NCBI RefSeq assembly: GCF_001457415.1
Contig: NZ_LN881723.1
Location: 951,502-1,015,501 of the forward strand
Length of the DNA: 64,000 nucleotides
DNA from: Gorillibacterium timonense
Lineage (GTDB): Bacteria > Bacillota > Bacilli > Paenibacillales > NBRC-103111
Direction: 5' to 3'
The notes under the pieces were generated by a model that searched no databases, was not told where the DNA came from, and saw only the letters and a program-made list of their open reading frames with translations. Below, piece by piece: positions 27,436-35,227 of this stretch. Position numbers and translations under genes: made by a program. How positions within the stretch are numbered: position 1 is the stretch's first letter; each line of letters begins with the position of its first letter.

Positions 27436-28077
27436 TTATTTCCCGGTATTTTCGTATTTGAAGTAATCACCGAAGATATCCATCTTATCATCGACTATCT
27501 TAACGAATGAGTTATCATAAAGTCCATAAATGGTCGCAACCTGTGATGCTTCGTAAATATCTTCTTCTATGTGCTTTTTACTAGCAGAATCTAAATGTGG
27601 TTCGATGTTTATGTCAACAAGTCCAATACCATCATAAATAGATAACTCTGGAATATTATCATCGATGTCTTTTGCCAACACAACCTTCTTAGCCATATTT
27701 ATAGAGCCTGCACTCATACCAATAATAATACAATCTCTACTCTGTAAAGCTGGAAGCAGATTATACTGTTTCAAATATTTGATCTGTTCGAGGGTATTTC
27801 CGCCTGAAATCCAGATAACATCCGCTTCCTCTATATCCTGCACGGCCTTCTCTTTTGAGATTCTATCATCAATGACATGAACCTCATCAAATACAATACC
27901 TTTATCTCTAAACATTTTCAGAATGACATCGGAATAATGATCTGTTTTAGAATATCCTGAAAAGTCAGATGCAATAAAAACAAACGACCCCGTCATAAGA
28001 TAGTATTCCTTTACGCATTTAACAAAATCATCGGTGAATCCATTAGGAAAACCACTGGTTAATAGGGATACCTTCAT
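27436..28077 (-). CDS. Peptidase E-like protein (S51 family)
   Basis: 213 aa, class I glutamine-amidotransferase-like fold. The nucleophile elbow GMSAGS (serine) and the preceding WISGGNT match dipeptidase E/cyanophycinase-type S51 serine peptidases, which cleave Asp-X dipeptides. The histidine/acid partner region IEPHLD also fits. ATG at 28077. Base composition is markedly more AT-rich than the surroundings, with AT-ending codons, which points to recent acquisition. It is separated by a terminator from the Fe-S gene upstream, so it has its own promoter. Confidence 0.85.
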   Translation of the reverse strand: MKVSLLTSGFPNGFTDDFVKCVKEYYLMTGSFVFIASDFSGYSKTDHYSDVILKMFRDKGIVFDEVHVIDDRISKEKAVQDIEEADVIWISGGNTLEQIKYLKQYNLLPALQSRDCIIIGMSAGSINMAKKVVLAKDIDDNIPELSIYDGIGLVDINIEPHLDSASKKHIEEDIYEASQVATIYGLYDNSFVKIVDDKMDIFGDYFKYENTGK

Positions 28078-28211
28078 TTTTATCTCTCGTTTCTTTGTTC
28101 GATTGTGGTATGTAATTAATTCGATTTACTCAATCCGATCCCTCCCGAAAATATCAGAAGATCAATTGCGCTCCTCATGGCGTCACCTCCACGTGATCAT
28201 ATGTCAAGAAA

Positions 28212-28243
28212 CGATAAAAGCGCCACCCCTGGAGGAATGGCGC
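28212..28243 (-). terminator. Terminator after the YutM gene
   Basis: On the minus strand GCGCCA..TGGCGC with an inner CC/GG stem, followed by TTTTATCG. The remainder of 28078-28399 shows no gene. Confidence 0.7.
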
Positions 28244-28399
28244 GGTATAATTACGGCTGTCCATTAAAGATATAGCGACGCATCGTTCGAATGTCGGACC
28301 ATCCGCTCATTTTCTGCAACGTGAACGGGTCGGCACCGGTAAGAATCATCGTCTTTGCCCAAGATCAGCGAAAGAAAAATCGCGTAGGTGCAACATTCT

Positions 28400-28756
28400 T
28401 CAATCGCAAACCTCCGCCTTGCCCGCATCGGAGCGAGTGCGGAAGCTGGAGCCACAGCCGCAGGTGGCGACGGCGTTCGGGTTGTCGATGGTAAAGCCGC
28501 CGGTCAAGCCGGAGTCCTGGTAATCGACCTTGAGGCCGTTCAAATATTTCAAGTCGGCCTCCGCCACGATGACAGGCAATCCGTCAAAATCCAGCTCTTG
28601 ATCCCCTTCCCCGCGCTCATCATCGAGTCCCATCTGGTAGGTGAAGCCGCTGCAGCCCCCTTCGTTCACACCGAGACGCAGAAACAGCTTCGGATTTCCT
28701 TCGCCTTCGAGCATTTCCTTGATTTTGCCGACAGCTGCTGCCGATATATCGATCAT
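28400..28756 (-). CDS. A-type Fe-S carrier (HesB/IscA/ErpA family, YutM-like)
   Basis: Small cytoplasmic protein that binds Fe-S clusters and hands them to apoproteins. 118 aa. The three conserved cysteines are present: one in GGCSGFTYQM and the C-terminal pair in CGCGSSF. ATG 28756 has AAGGAGG about 7 nt upstream; an upstream ATG (28795) lacks a site. It lies a few kb from a NifU-C scaffold (33103), the same functional neighbourhood as the Bacillus yut/yum region. Confidence 0.94.
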   Translation of the reverse strand: MIDISAAAVGKIKEMLEGEGNPKLFLRLGVNEGGCSGFTYQMGLDDERGEGDQELDFDGLPVIVAEADLKYLNGLKVDYQDSGLTGGFTIDNPNAVATCGCGSSFRTRSDAGKAEVCD

Positions 28757-28930
28757 GGAATTTGCCTCCTTATGGTTATTGATAAAAGTTCTCACTCATT
28801 CAAGTATACCCCGTTTCCGTCCCTCCCTCAAGACGAGATGTTCCGGTTATTGTCTTGCTCTACTTTGTAGAATATACTAATTAATATATTTTATGGTTAT
28901 CTATTCTCATCAGACGGGGGATTCTCTGGT

Positions 28931-29254
28931 ATGAAAATTCATTGGAAAGCTGTCCATGTGGCGGCTTGGCTCACCGTTATAGCGGTTTGGGCCATTCCCG
29001 GCCGAGTGAAGCTGATCGGCTCGATGAGAGCTTATGAGCATGGAATTCCATTCCCTTTCTATACCCGATATACGGGAGTGGATGATCATGCTTGGCTTCT
29101 ATCCGGAACTCACATGAATCCGCTCAGTTTCCTAGGAAGCCTGACGGCGAATTACATCATCGTCGTGGTTATCGGCAAGCTCCTGCGCCTTTTCCCTTCC
29201 TTCGCTGCAAAATGGCCTGCGCAAGGTCGTCCCCGTGAAGACCAACGACGCTGA
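28931..29254 (+). CDS. Hypothetical two-TM membrane protein
   Basis: 107 aa. TM1 about residues 9-22 (AAWLTVIAVWAI), a middle loop rich in aromatics (FPFYTRYTG), then TM2 about 72-90 (ANYIIVVVIGKLL), with a basic tail. ATG 28931 has GGGGG about 11 nt upstream. An AT-rich promoter-like stretch precedes it. No family recognised. Confidence 0.65.
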   Translation: MKIHWKAVHVAAWLTVIAVWAIPGRVKLIGSMRAYEHGIPFPFYTRYTGVDDHAWLLSGTHMNPLSFLGSLTANYIIVVVIGKLLRLFPSFAAKWPAQGRPREDQRR

Positions 29255-29284
29255 GCTGCGGGCTAAAAATCCCAGGCGTTTGAT

Positions 29285-29314
29285 TTGCCCCTCCCTCTTC
29301 CGATTGTTTATAAT
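29285..29314 (+). promoter_or_regulatory. Sigma-A promoter of mqnE
   Basis: TTGCCC (29285-29290), an 18-nt spacer, and perfect TATAAT (29309-29314), about 50 nt before the mqnE start. Confidence 0.55.
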
Positions 29315-29365
29315 TATTCTCATATAAGAGTCTGATTCCGTAAACGGAAAGCAAGGAGAGTGCGA

Positions 29366-30466
29366 ATGAGCATCATCATCCCAACGCCCGAAAAACGTAT
29401 GGCGGCCATTGCCGAGAAGGTCGAGCACGGCGAGCGGCTTTCCCTTGAGGAAGGGCTGTTTCTTTATCAATCCGACGACCTGGCTATGCTCGGCATGCTG
29501 GCGAACAAAGTCAACCTGCGCAAGAACGGCAAGAAGGTTTATTTCATTGACAATATGAGCCTCTATTTCACGAATGTCTGCGAAGCGCATTGCGCCTTCT
29601 GTCATTTCCGCCGCGATCAGGGGGAAGAAGGAGCCTACACGGTGAGTCCGGAGGAGATGTTCGCCTACATAGACGAACACATCCAACCGGACACGCGGGA
29701 ATTCCATATCACAGGCGGACACAATCCTCATGTCTCATTCGATTACTACCTTGGCTATGTGCGCGCTCTGAAGGAGCGCTATCCCCAAGTAACCGTCAAG
29801 GCTCATACCGCCGCTGAGATCGAGTTCTTTTCCCGGCTGTCGGGGCTCAGCTACCGGGAAGTGCTGCAAGCGCTGCTTGACGCAGGGCTCGGGACGCTGA
29901 CTGGAGGTGGAGCGGAGATTCTCTCCGAGCGCTACCGGGAGAAGATGGGCGTCGGCAAGGCGACCACCGAGCAGTGGCTGGAAGTGCAGCGCACCGCCCA
30001 CCGCATGGGCATGAAAACCCATGCTACCATGCTGTACGGCTCGATTGAGACGCTGGAGGAGCGGCTCACGCATATGATCCTGCTCCGCGAGCTGCAGGAT
30101 GAAACGAATGGCTTTCTCGTCTTCATTCCGAATGCCGTTCAGCCCGCAAAGAAATCGATGGGCCTTAAGCGGCGGGTGTCCGCCTACGATGACCTGCGAA
30201 CGATTGCCGTCAGCCGGCTCATGTGCGACAACATCCCGCACATCAAAGCCTATTTCATCAACCTCGGCACGCAAATTACCCAGATCGCGCTGCACTTCGG
30301 CGCTTCCGACGTACACGGAACGATCGTACAGGAACGCATCAGCCATGCGGCTGGCGCCTTATCGCCAGAAGGATTGACGAAGGACGAACTCATCCATCTC
30401 ATTAAATCGGCCGACCGGATACCGGCGGAACGAGATACCTTTTACGGAGAAGTGAAGGTTTATTAA
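29366..30466 (+). CDS. mqnE: Aminodeoxyfutalosine synthase MqnE
   Basis: Radical SAM enzyme that joins SAM and 3-(1-carboxyvinyloxy)benzoate to form aminofutalosine, in the futalosine route to menaquinone. 366 aa. The radical-SAM cluster motif C72xxxC76xxC79 lies in CEAHCAFCHF, followed by FHITGGHNP and a GGGAEI segment that distinguish MqnE/MqnC/CofH-type proteins. ATG 29366 has AAGGAGA 6 nt upstream. A YutJ-like oxidoreductase follows after about 55 nt on the same strand, and a UbiD-type decarboxylase (35228) may serve the same pathway. Confidence 0.93.
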   Translation: MSIIIPTPEKRMAAIAEKVEHGERLSLEEGLFLYQSDDLAMLGMLANKVNLRKNGKKVYFIDNMSLYFTNVCEAHCAFCHFRRDQGEEGAYTVSPEEMFAYIDEHIQPDTREFHITGGHNPHVSFDYYLGYVRALKERYPQVTVKAHTAAEIEFFSRLSGLSYREVLQALLDAGLGTLTGGGAEILSERYREKMGVGKATTEQWLEVQRTAHRMGMKTHATMLYGSIETLEERLTHMILLRELQDETNGFLVFIPNAVQPAKKSMGLKRRVSAYDDLRTIAVSRLMCDNIPHIKAYFINLGTQITQIALHFGASDVHGTIVQERISHAAGALSPEGLTKDELIHLIKSADRIPAERDTFYGEVKVY

Positions 30467-30522
30467 TCCAGAGAGGGGATGTCCTGGCTGGGGTGTCCTT
30501 GGCGGAAGGGGACGGATCGCAG

Positions 30523-31587
30523 ATGCGCAAGGTTGTCGTAGCAGGCGGCGGATACGGCGGTTTGACGATTGTCAATGAACTTCTCAGCAAGGAAATACCG
30601 GACGATGTTCACCTCACCTTGGTGGACCGCATGCCCTTTCAGGGGCTGAAGACGGAGTATTACGCCCTCGCCTCCGGAACCGTTGCGGACCAGGAGCTGC
30701 GCATCGCCTTTCCAGAGGACGCTCGACTGACCAAACGGTATGGCGACATCCTCCAGATCGATCTCTCGGAAAGACTCCTTCATCTGGCCGACCAAGAGCC
30801 GCTCTCCTACGACACGCTCATCATCGCCCTCGGCTGTACGGATCATTACCACGGAGTGCCCGGCGCAGAAGAGAATACTTGCACCATTCAAAGCTTCAGC
30901 TCAGCCCGGACCGCCTATCAGCGGTTATGCGATATTCGGCCTTATGGCCAGGTGACCGTTGTCGGCGGTGGGTTAAGCGGGGTGGAGCTTGCGGCGGAGC
31001 TGAGAGAAAGCCGATCGGATCTCCATATCCGCATCCTGGACCGCGGCCCCGGCATCCTCTCCTCGTTCCCGGAGAAGTTGCAGCATTACACACGCAAATG
31101 GTTCCTTCAGCATGAAGTCGAGCTACGCGGCCACGTGGCGCTGACTCGCGTGGAGCGAAGCTGTCTTCACAACGGAGAGGAAGAGATCCTCTCGGACGAA
31201 ATGGTCTGGACGGCGGGGATTCAACCGAGCCCCCTCGTTCAACAGTTGAACGTCCCCAAGGATGCTCGCGGTCGAATCGTGTTGAATGCGCTTCACCAAA
31301 TTCCCGATTATCCCGAGGTCTATGTGGTCGGCGATTGCGCGAGCCTCGTCTTATCGCCTAGCGCGCAAGCAGCGGAAGCCCAAGGCAAGCAGATTGCCGA
31401 AGTGCTTCTCGCCCTCTGGAGTAACGAAACGCCCCGGCTTGGCGCAATCAAGCTCAAGGGCGTACTCGGTTCGCTCGGCAAACGGTCGGGGTTCGGCGTG
31501 ATGGGCGAACATACGGTACTCGTCGGGAAGATCCCCCGCACCCTGAAGAGCGGCGTTCTCTGGATGTCTAAACGGCATTTCGGCTAA
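30523..31587 (+). CDS. NDH-2-like FAD/NAD(P) oxidoreductase (YutJ-like)
   Basis: 354 aa. FAD fold VVVAGGGYGGL at the N-terminus, NAD fold VTVVGGGLSGVELAAEL in the middle, and VYVVGDCASL. It is related to NADH dehydrogenase type II but more divergent than the protein at 20010, as B. subtilis YutJ is to YumB. ATG 30523 fits the family start (MRKVVVAGGG). It lies downstream of mqnE on the same strand, so a quinone-linked role is reasonable but unproven. A perfect terminator follows. Confidence 0.88.
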   Translation: MRKVVVAGGGYGGLTIVNELLSKEIPDDVHLTLVDRMPFQGLKTEYYALASGTVADQELRIAFPEDARLTKRYGDILQIDLSERLLHLADQEPLSYDTLIIALGCTDHYHGVPGAEENTCTIQSFSSARTAYQRLCDIRPYGQVTVVGGGLSGVELAAELRESRSDLHIRILDRGPGILSSFPEKLQHYTRKWFLQHEVELRGHVALTRVERSCLHNGEEEILSDEMVWTAGIQPSPLVQQLNVPKDARGRIVLNALHQIPDYPEVYVVGDCASLVLSPSAQAAEAQGKQIAEVLLALWSNETPRLGAIKLKGVLGSLGKRSGFGVMGEHTVLVGKIPRTLKSGVLWMSKRHFG

Positions 31588-31645
31588 TCGAAAGCAGCTG
31601 GTGCAGGTAACAACAAGGAAGTCTATCAACCAGAGCATACAAGAC

Positions 31646-31670
31646 GGCCCTGACCGAATCGGTCAGGGCC
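31646..31670. terminator. Bidirectional terminator
   Basis: GGCCCTGACC/GGTCAGGGCC, a 10-bp perfect stem with a 5-nt loop, between the YutJ-like gene and the convergent 31676 gene. Confidence 0.8.
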
Positions 31671-31675
31671 GCGCT

Positions 31676-32245
31676 CTACTTTACCGTGGAATCGTCCAGC
31701 CGAATTTCGGCTACTTTTCCTTCGGAGCACCAAAACTCCAAGGTGAGATGTTCCTCATGATCGATGTATCCGATGATATCGGCGCCCTGCTCCCGGCTCG
31801 TGTAATAATCGCCGCCGTACAGAGCCAGCACCTTCTCCTTCGAGTCGCCCAGCCGGATGCCTTTCTCCGTCTGGAGCTGGGCCGAGGAGGGCTGTCCTTC
31901 GGGATCGGTCAGGATCACCCGCATGATCGTGCCTTGCTTATCCCCGGAATTGACCGAAGCGGTTACAGGCCCACCTGCCCAATGGTAATAATCATACAAG
32001 TCATTGTCATCTTTGCTTATCGGGCTCCCGTAGCGGCTTACAAAAGCGGGATCATCCATTCGGTCGCGGACCTGGACCCCGTTAATCGCCTCATGGCTTA
32101 ATGGAGTGGAGCGGACCGCCTGACGGGTAATCGGGGAGAACGATAGGAAGAGAATGATGACAACCGCACAGCCGATCAACACGGCTCCCAGCGCGATCTT
32201 CTTTTTTCTGTCGATGTTCATCGTCATGTTCCTTGCATTCCTCAT
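31676..32245 (-). CDS. Membrane-anchored protein, unknown function
   Basis: 189 aa. A basic start (NIDRKKK) and one TM helix (about residues 17-35) put the rest outside the cell. The extracytoplasmic part has the motif IRLGDSKEKVLALYG followed by strands, reminiscent of the SmpA/OmlA/BLIP-like fold, but this is weak. The ATG at 32245 overlaps the stop of the acetyltransferase gene as ATGA. An internal ATG at 32221, with AAGGA 8 nt upstream, is an equally good start. Confidence 0.75.
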   Translation of the reverse strand: MRNARNMTMNIDRKKKIALGAVLIGCAVVIILFLSFSPITRQAVRSTPLSHEAINGVQVRDRMDDPAFVSRYGSPISKDDNDLYDYYHWAGGPVTASVNSGDKQGTIMRVILTDPEGQPSSAQLQTEKGIRLGDSKEKVLALYGGDYYTSREQGADIIGYIDHEEHLTLEFWCSEGKVAEIRLDDSTVK

Positions 32246-32745
32246 TTCTGCCGTGAACCATCGTGTTCAGTGCGTTTTCTACTATCCAAAAAGAACTTTT
32301 TCAAAACATAAACACTCTTCACGATCTCTATATTTTCCATAGTTTTCCATTCGGTGATACCCCTTTTTTCATAAAAAAAGACTGCTTCCTTATTCACAAC
32401 TCGTGTTTCCAGCCAAATGGCGGAATAGCCGAGGTGCTGTGCCTGTGTTTCTAGATACGACAAGATCGCCGTTCCTACTCCATTCCCCTTCGATTGGGCA
32501 TACATTCTCTTTAGTTCAGCCCTATGGAAGTCAACGGGACGAATCGCTCCGCAACCGATTGGAGCTCCGTCTCCGTTTCGTGCGATAACAAAGAGGGAGC
32601 GCGGAACACCTATATCTGAAACATCAAATGAGCTCCGCCCACTATCCCCGGTTATGGATTCTAAAGTGTCGGATAATAAGTTCATTAGCATTTTGGCATC
32701 GAGGGTGTTCGGATCTTCTTGTTGGACATGAATACGATCCTGCAT
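32242..32745 (-). CDS. GNAT family N-acetyltransferase
   Basis: 167 aa. The acetyl-CoA-binding region is seen in AELKRMYAQSKGNGVGTAILSYL (the core being RMYAQSKGNGVGT, motif A R/Q-x-x-G-x-G/A) and the C-terminal ETRVVNKEAVFFYEKRGI. Substrate unknown. More AT-rich than its neighbours. ATG at 32745. Translationally coupled (ATGA) to the membrane-anchored protein downstream. Confidence 0.85.
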   Translation of the reverse strand: MQDRIHVQQEDPNTLDAKMLMNLLSDTLESITGDSGRSSFDVSDIGVPRSLFVIARNGDGAPIGCGAIRPVDFHRAELKRMYAQSKGNGVGTAILSYLETQAQHLGYSAIWLETRVVNKEAVFFYEKRGITEWKTMENIEIVKSVYVLKKFFLDSRKRTEHDGSRQK

Positions 32746-32761
32746 TTCTCATCCATCCTTG

Positions 32762-33025
32762 TCAATCCGGCTCATCGGACAACAAACGTTCCATTTCCTC
32801 CGCCTCGCGGATTTTTTGCAGAAGCTGCTCCTGCAATTCCTCGGCGGTTTCGGCGAGAAGGGTGTCGCCGTTCAAGAGCGCAAAAGGCTGCACAGCGCAT
32901 TCGCCGCAGTTACCGAGACAGCCGTATTCGATCACATCGTACTCCGGATTCGCTTCCAGTTCGGCCATCACGCGGTCCGTTCCGTGGTGCATGTTGCTCG
33001 AACAAAACTCGATGATCGGTCGCAT
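32762..33025 (-). CDS. yuzB: DUF1450 protein (YuzB-like)
   Basis: 87-aa small cytoplasmic protein. Family marks are the start MRPIIEFCSSNMHHG and the cysteine motif YGCLGNCGECA, reminiscent of thioredoxin-like ferredoxins, so metal or Fe-S binding is possible. ATG 33025 has GGGAGG upstream. It is divergent from the NifU-C gene with only 77 nt between starts, an arrangement shared with the Bacillus yut region. Molecular function is not established. Confidence 0.88.
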   Translation of the reverse strand: MRPIIEFCSSNMHHGTDRVMAELEANPEYDVIEYGCLGNCGECAVQPFALLNGDTLLAETAEELQEQLLQKIREAEEMERLLSDEPD

Positions 33026-33102
33026 GATTTCCTCCCGGTCGATTTTATTTTTTGCCCTCATTGTAATATAATAAGGGGACGAAGGAAAGGAGTTGATCTA
33101 TT

Positions 33103-33345
33103 GTGAGCGAAACTACCCAAACCCAGTACGACCAAGTACAAGAGGTTCTCGACAAGCTGCGCCCGTTCCTCCAACGCGATGGCGGCGACGTGGAACTCGT
33201 CGATGTGGAAGAAGGAATCGTGAAGCTGCGTCTGCAAGGCGCATGCGGAAGCTGCCCCAGCTCCACCATCACGCTGAAAGCAGGCATCGAGCGCGCCCTC
33301 GTGGAGGAAGTCGAAGGAATCGAAGAGGTTGTTCAGGTATTCTAA
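33103..33345 (+). CDS. yutI: NifU C-terminal domain Fe-S scaffold (YutI-like)
   Basis: 80 aa, the stand-alone Nfu domain that carries a [4Fe-4S] cluster to target proteins. The cluster-binding CGSC lies in [10 protein letters not shown], preceded by the family core [13 protein letters not shown]. Start is GTG at 33103 with AAGGAG 9 nt upstream. A strong terminator follows. It probably works with the A-type carrier at 28400. Confidence 0.95.
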   Translation: MSETTQTQYDQVQEVLDKLRPFLQRDGGDVELVDVEEGIVKLRLQGACGSCPSSTITLKAGIERALVEEVEGIEEVVQVF

Positions 33346-33352
33346 TAATCGT

Positions 33353-33385
33353 AAAGTCCGCATCCGATGGATGCGGACTTTTTTT
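33353..33385 (+). terminator. Rho-independent terminator of the NifU-C gene
   Basis: AAAGTCCGCATCC/GGATGCGGACTTT, 13-bp stem with a 3-nt loop, followed by further Ts. Confidence 0.9.
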
Positions 33386-33426
33386 GTTGTTGCTGCCGGG
33401 CCGATGAAGTTCAAGAAACCCGGATG

Positions 33427-34221
33427 TCAATCCGCTCGCCGCTGCATGCCGCCGGATAGCGAGCGGATCGGATCGAGCCCGCCGGACACGTCGAAGATGT
33501 TGCCGGTGATGAAATCCGACTCCTGTTGGCATAGGAAGGCGATCACGCGAGCGACGTCCTCGCCGGACCCCGGCCTGCCGCGCGGCGAAAGCTCATCCCT
33601 CAGCAGTTCTGCTTCGCGGATCAGCTTCTCCTTGTTGTCGCCTTTGATGTCGCCCGGACAGATCATGTTCACCGTGATGCCGTTCCTCGCCTCTTCTACG
33701 GCCAAGGTCTTCGTAAACGAGACAAGCCCGACCTTCGCCGCCGCATAGACGGCGCGATGAACCCAAGCGGGCGATTCCGCCGCCCGACCGAAGCCGAAGT
33801 GAATGATCCGCCCCCAGCCGTTCCGGCGCATCGCCGGAAGCACAAGCGCATCCAGCTCGATGACGCTTCCGAGGTTGCCGGAGAGCAGGTAGCGAATCTC
33901 CTCCGGCGAATAATCCGCAAACAACCGCCGCTCGTGAATGAACGGACCGGCGTTGTTGACCAGGATATCGATGTCTCCAAGCTGCCGTACCGTCTCTTCC
34001 GCGAGGCGCGAAAGATCGTCCGGCCGGCAGATATCCGCTTGAACGGCCACACAGCGGACTCCGTACGTCTCTTCGATCTCCCTCCGCAGCTGCTGCGCTT
34101 CCTCGGCACTGTGGCGATAATTCAAGCCGATGTCGCAGCCGCCCGCAGCCAGCGTTAATGCGGTTCGCTTCCCGAGCCCTCTTGCACTCCCCGTGATCAG
34201 GGCAACTTTCCGAGCCTTCAT
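33427..34221 (-). CDS. Short-chain dehydrogenase/reductase
   Basis: 264-aa classical SDR. Cofactor motif TGSARGLG at residues 11-18, the NNAG motif (LVNNAGPF), and active-site YAAAK, with a serine-like position replaced in the IIHFGFG strand, where SDRs normally have a serine. That substitution could mean altered activity. The C-terminus has the typical TGNIFDVSGGLDP. ATG 34221 with GGGGAGAG upstream. FabG-like overall; the substrate is unknown. Confidence 0.88.
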   Translation of the reverse strand: MKARKVALITGSARGLGKRTALTLAAGGCDIGLNYRHSAEEAQQLRREIEETYGVRCVAVQADICRPDDLSRLAEETVRQLGDIDILVNNAGPFIHERRLFADYSPEEIRYLLSGNLGSVIELDALVLPAMRRNGWGRIIHFGFGRAAESPAWVHRAVYAAAKVGLVSFTKTLAVEEARNGITVNMICPGDIKGDNKEKLIREAELLRDELSPRGRPGSGEDVARVIAFLCQQESDFITGNIFDVSGGLDPIRSLSGGMQRRAD

Positions 34222-34271
34222 GCTCTCCCCTCCCGCGTCTCGAGTAGTGGTTTCCCGTGCCGCTCCAGCCT

Positions 34272-34976
34272 TTACCCGCGGCCTTTTCCCAGATAGCGGA
34301 ACACTTCAACAACGGCGCCGCAGGCCGCCTCATAGCCCGTTTCCAGATCCTGCAGCTTTCGCTTCAAGTCTTCGACGGGGGTTTGCGTCGTTCCCGGCAC
34401 GAGCAGCAAATCATCCGTTAATTCCTCGTTGATGGCGTGAATCTCCAGATTGCGGATTTTCTTCAGCCGAAGAAGGGGATCCTGATGCTTCTGCTTCAAG
34501 TCGAACAAAGCCTGCTCCAGCACCGGAGCGGTTCGGCTGTCCTTCATACGGCGAAGCACCGTGAAATACGAGTAGCTTTCCTTGATGGCTTCCGTATGGA
34601 GTGAAAATCTCTCGTTCAAGAACTCTCCCAGCTTGTCGAGCAAGGAAAACACCCGGATGAGCGCATTTTTGTAAAAATACACGCAGCGGTGGTAATCGTC
34701 CTCTTCCGACTGATCCATCTCTTCCATGTAGGAGCTGGTCACGAGATCGCCGAACCTCCGGCAAGCATACAAGCTTTGTTCCAGTTCATCGAGGGAGCGG
34801 TACAGGCCCTTCGCCATCACGGAGAGCTTAAACGCCTTGCGCTCCTCCCGTTTATCCGACGATGATCCGCGTTCCCCTGTAGTTGGATGAGCCAGATAAG
34901 CGATCAGCCAGCGATTGGCTTCCGCCAATGCCCCCGTATCCAGCCGGCGTGCCTCACCGAACAGAAAGCGCAGCAT
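34272..34976 (-). CDS. Cthe_2314-like HEPN domain protein
   Basis: 234 aa, all-helical. A HEPN-type Rx4H motif is present as RNLEIH (about residue 180), preceded by a long helical region (YFYKNALIRVFSLLDKLGEFL in part). HEPN proteins are often RNases in toxin, CRISPR and stress systems, though stand-alone chromosomal members may be structural. ATG 34976 has AAGGAG 7 nt upstream; the longer frame to 35027 lacks a site. It lies 50 nt upstream of the SDR gene on the same strand. No antitoxin-like partner is adjacent. Confidence 0.65.
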   Translation of the reverse strand: MLRFLFGEARRLDTGALAEANRWLIAYLAHPTTGERGSSSDKREERKAFKLSVMAKGLYRSLDELEQSLYACRRFGDLVTSSYMEEMDQSEEDDYHRCVYFYKNALIRVFSLLDKLGEFLNERFSLHTEAIKESYSYFTVLRRMKDSRTAPVLEQALFDLKQKHQDPLLRLKKIRNLEIHAINEELTDDLLLVPGTTQTPVEDLKRKLQDLETGYEAACGAVVEVFRYLGKGRG

Positions 34977-35227
34977 ATGATCTCTCCTTATGGGTTCGTT
35001 AAGGTGGTATAAGCGAGCCGATTCCATCTTCTACGGCACGGTCGCCGGCGCGAGGTATCCTCGACTCTTCTCTAAGGTGACAGGGCAGATCGAGCGGCTG
35101 GCTCGATCCGAATGCGACATGGAGCCGCCGAATGAGCCGCTCGCAGCGCGCAGCGCGCAGCGCGCATGAAGAGAAGGAACTCGCTCTGTTTCTGAGGCTC
35201 ATTTTTCCTCGCGCAACCTCTCGCCAT

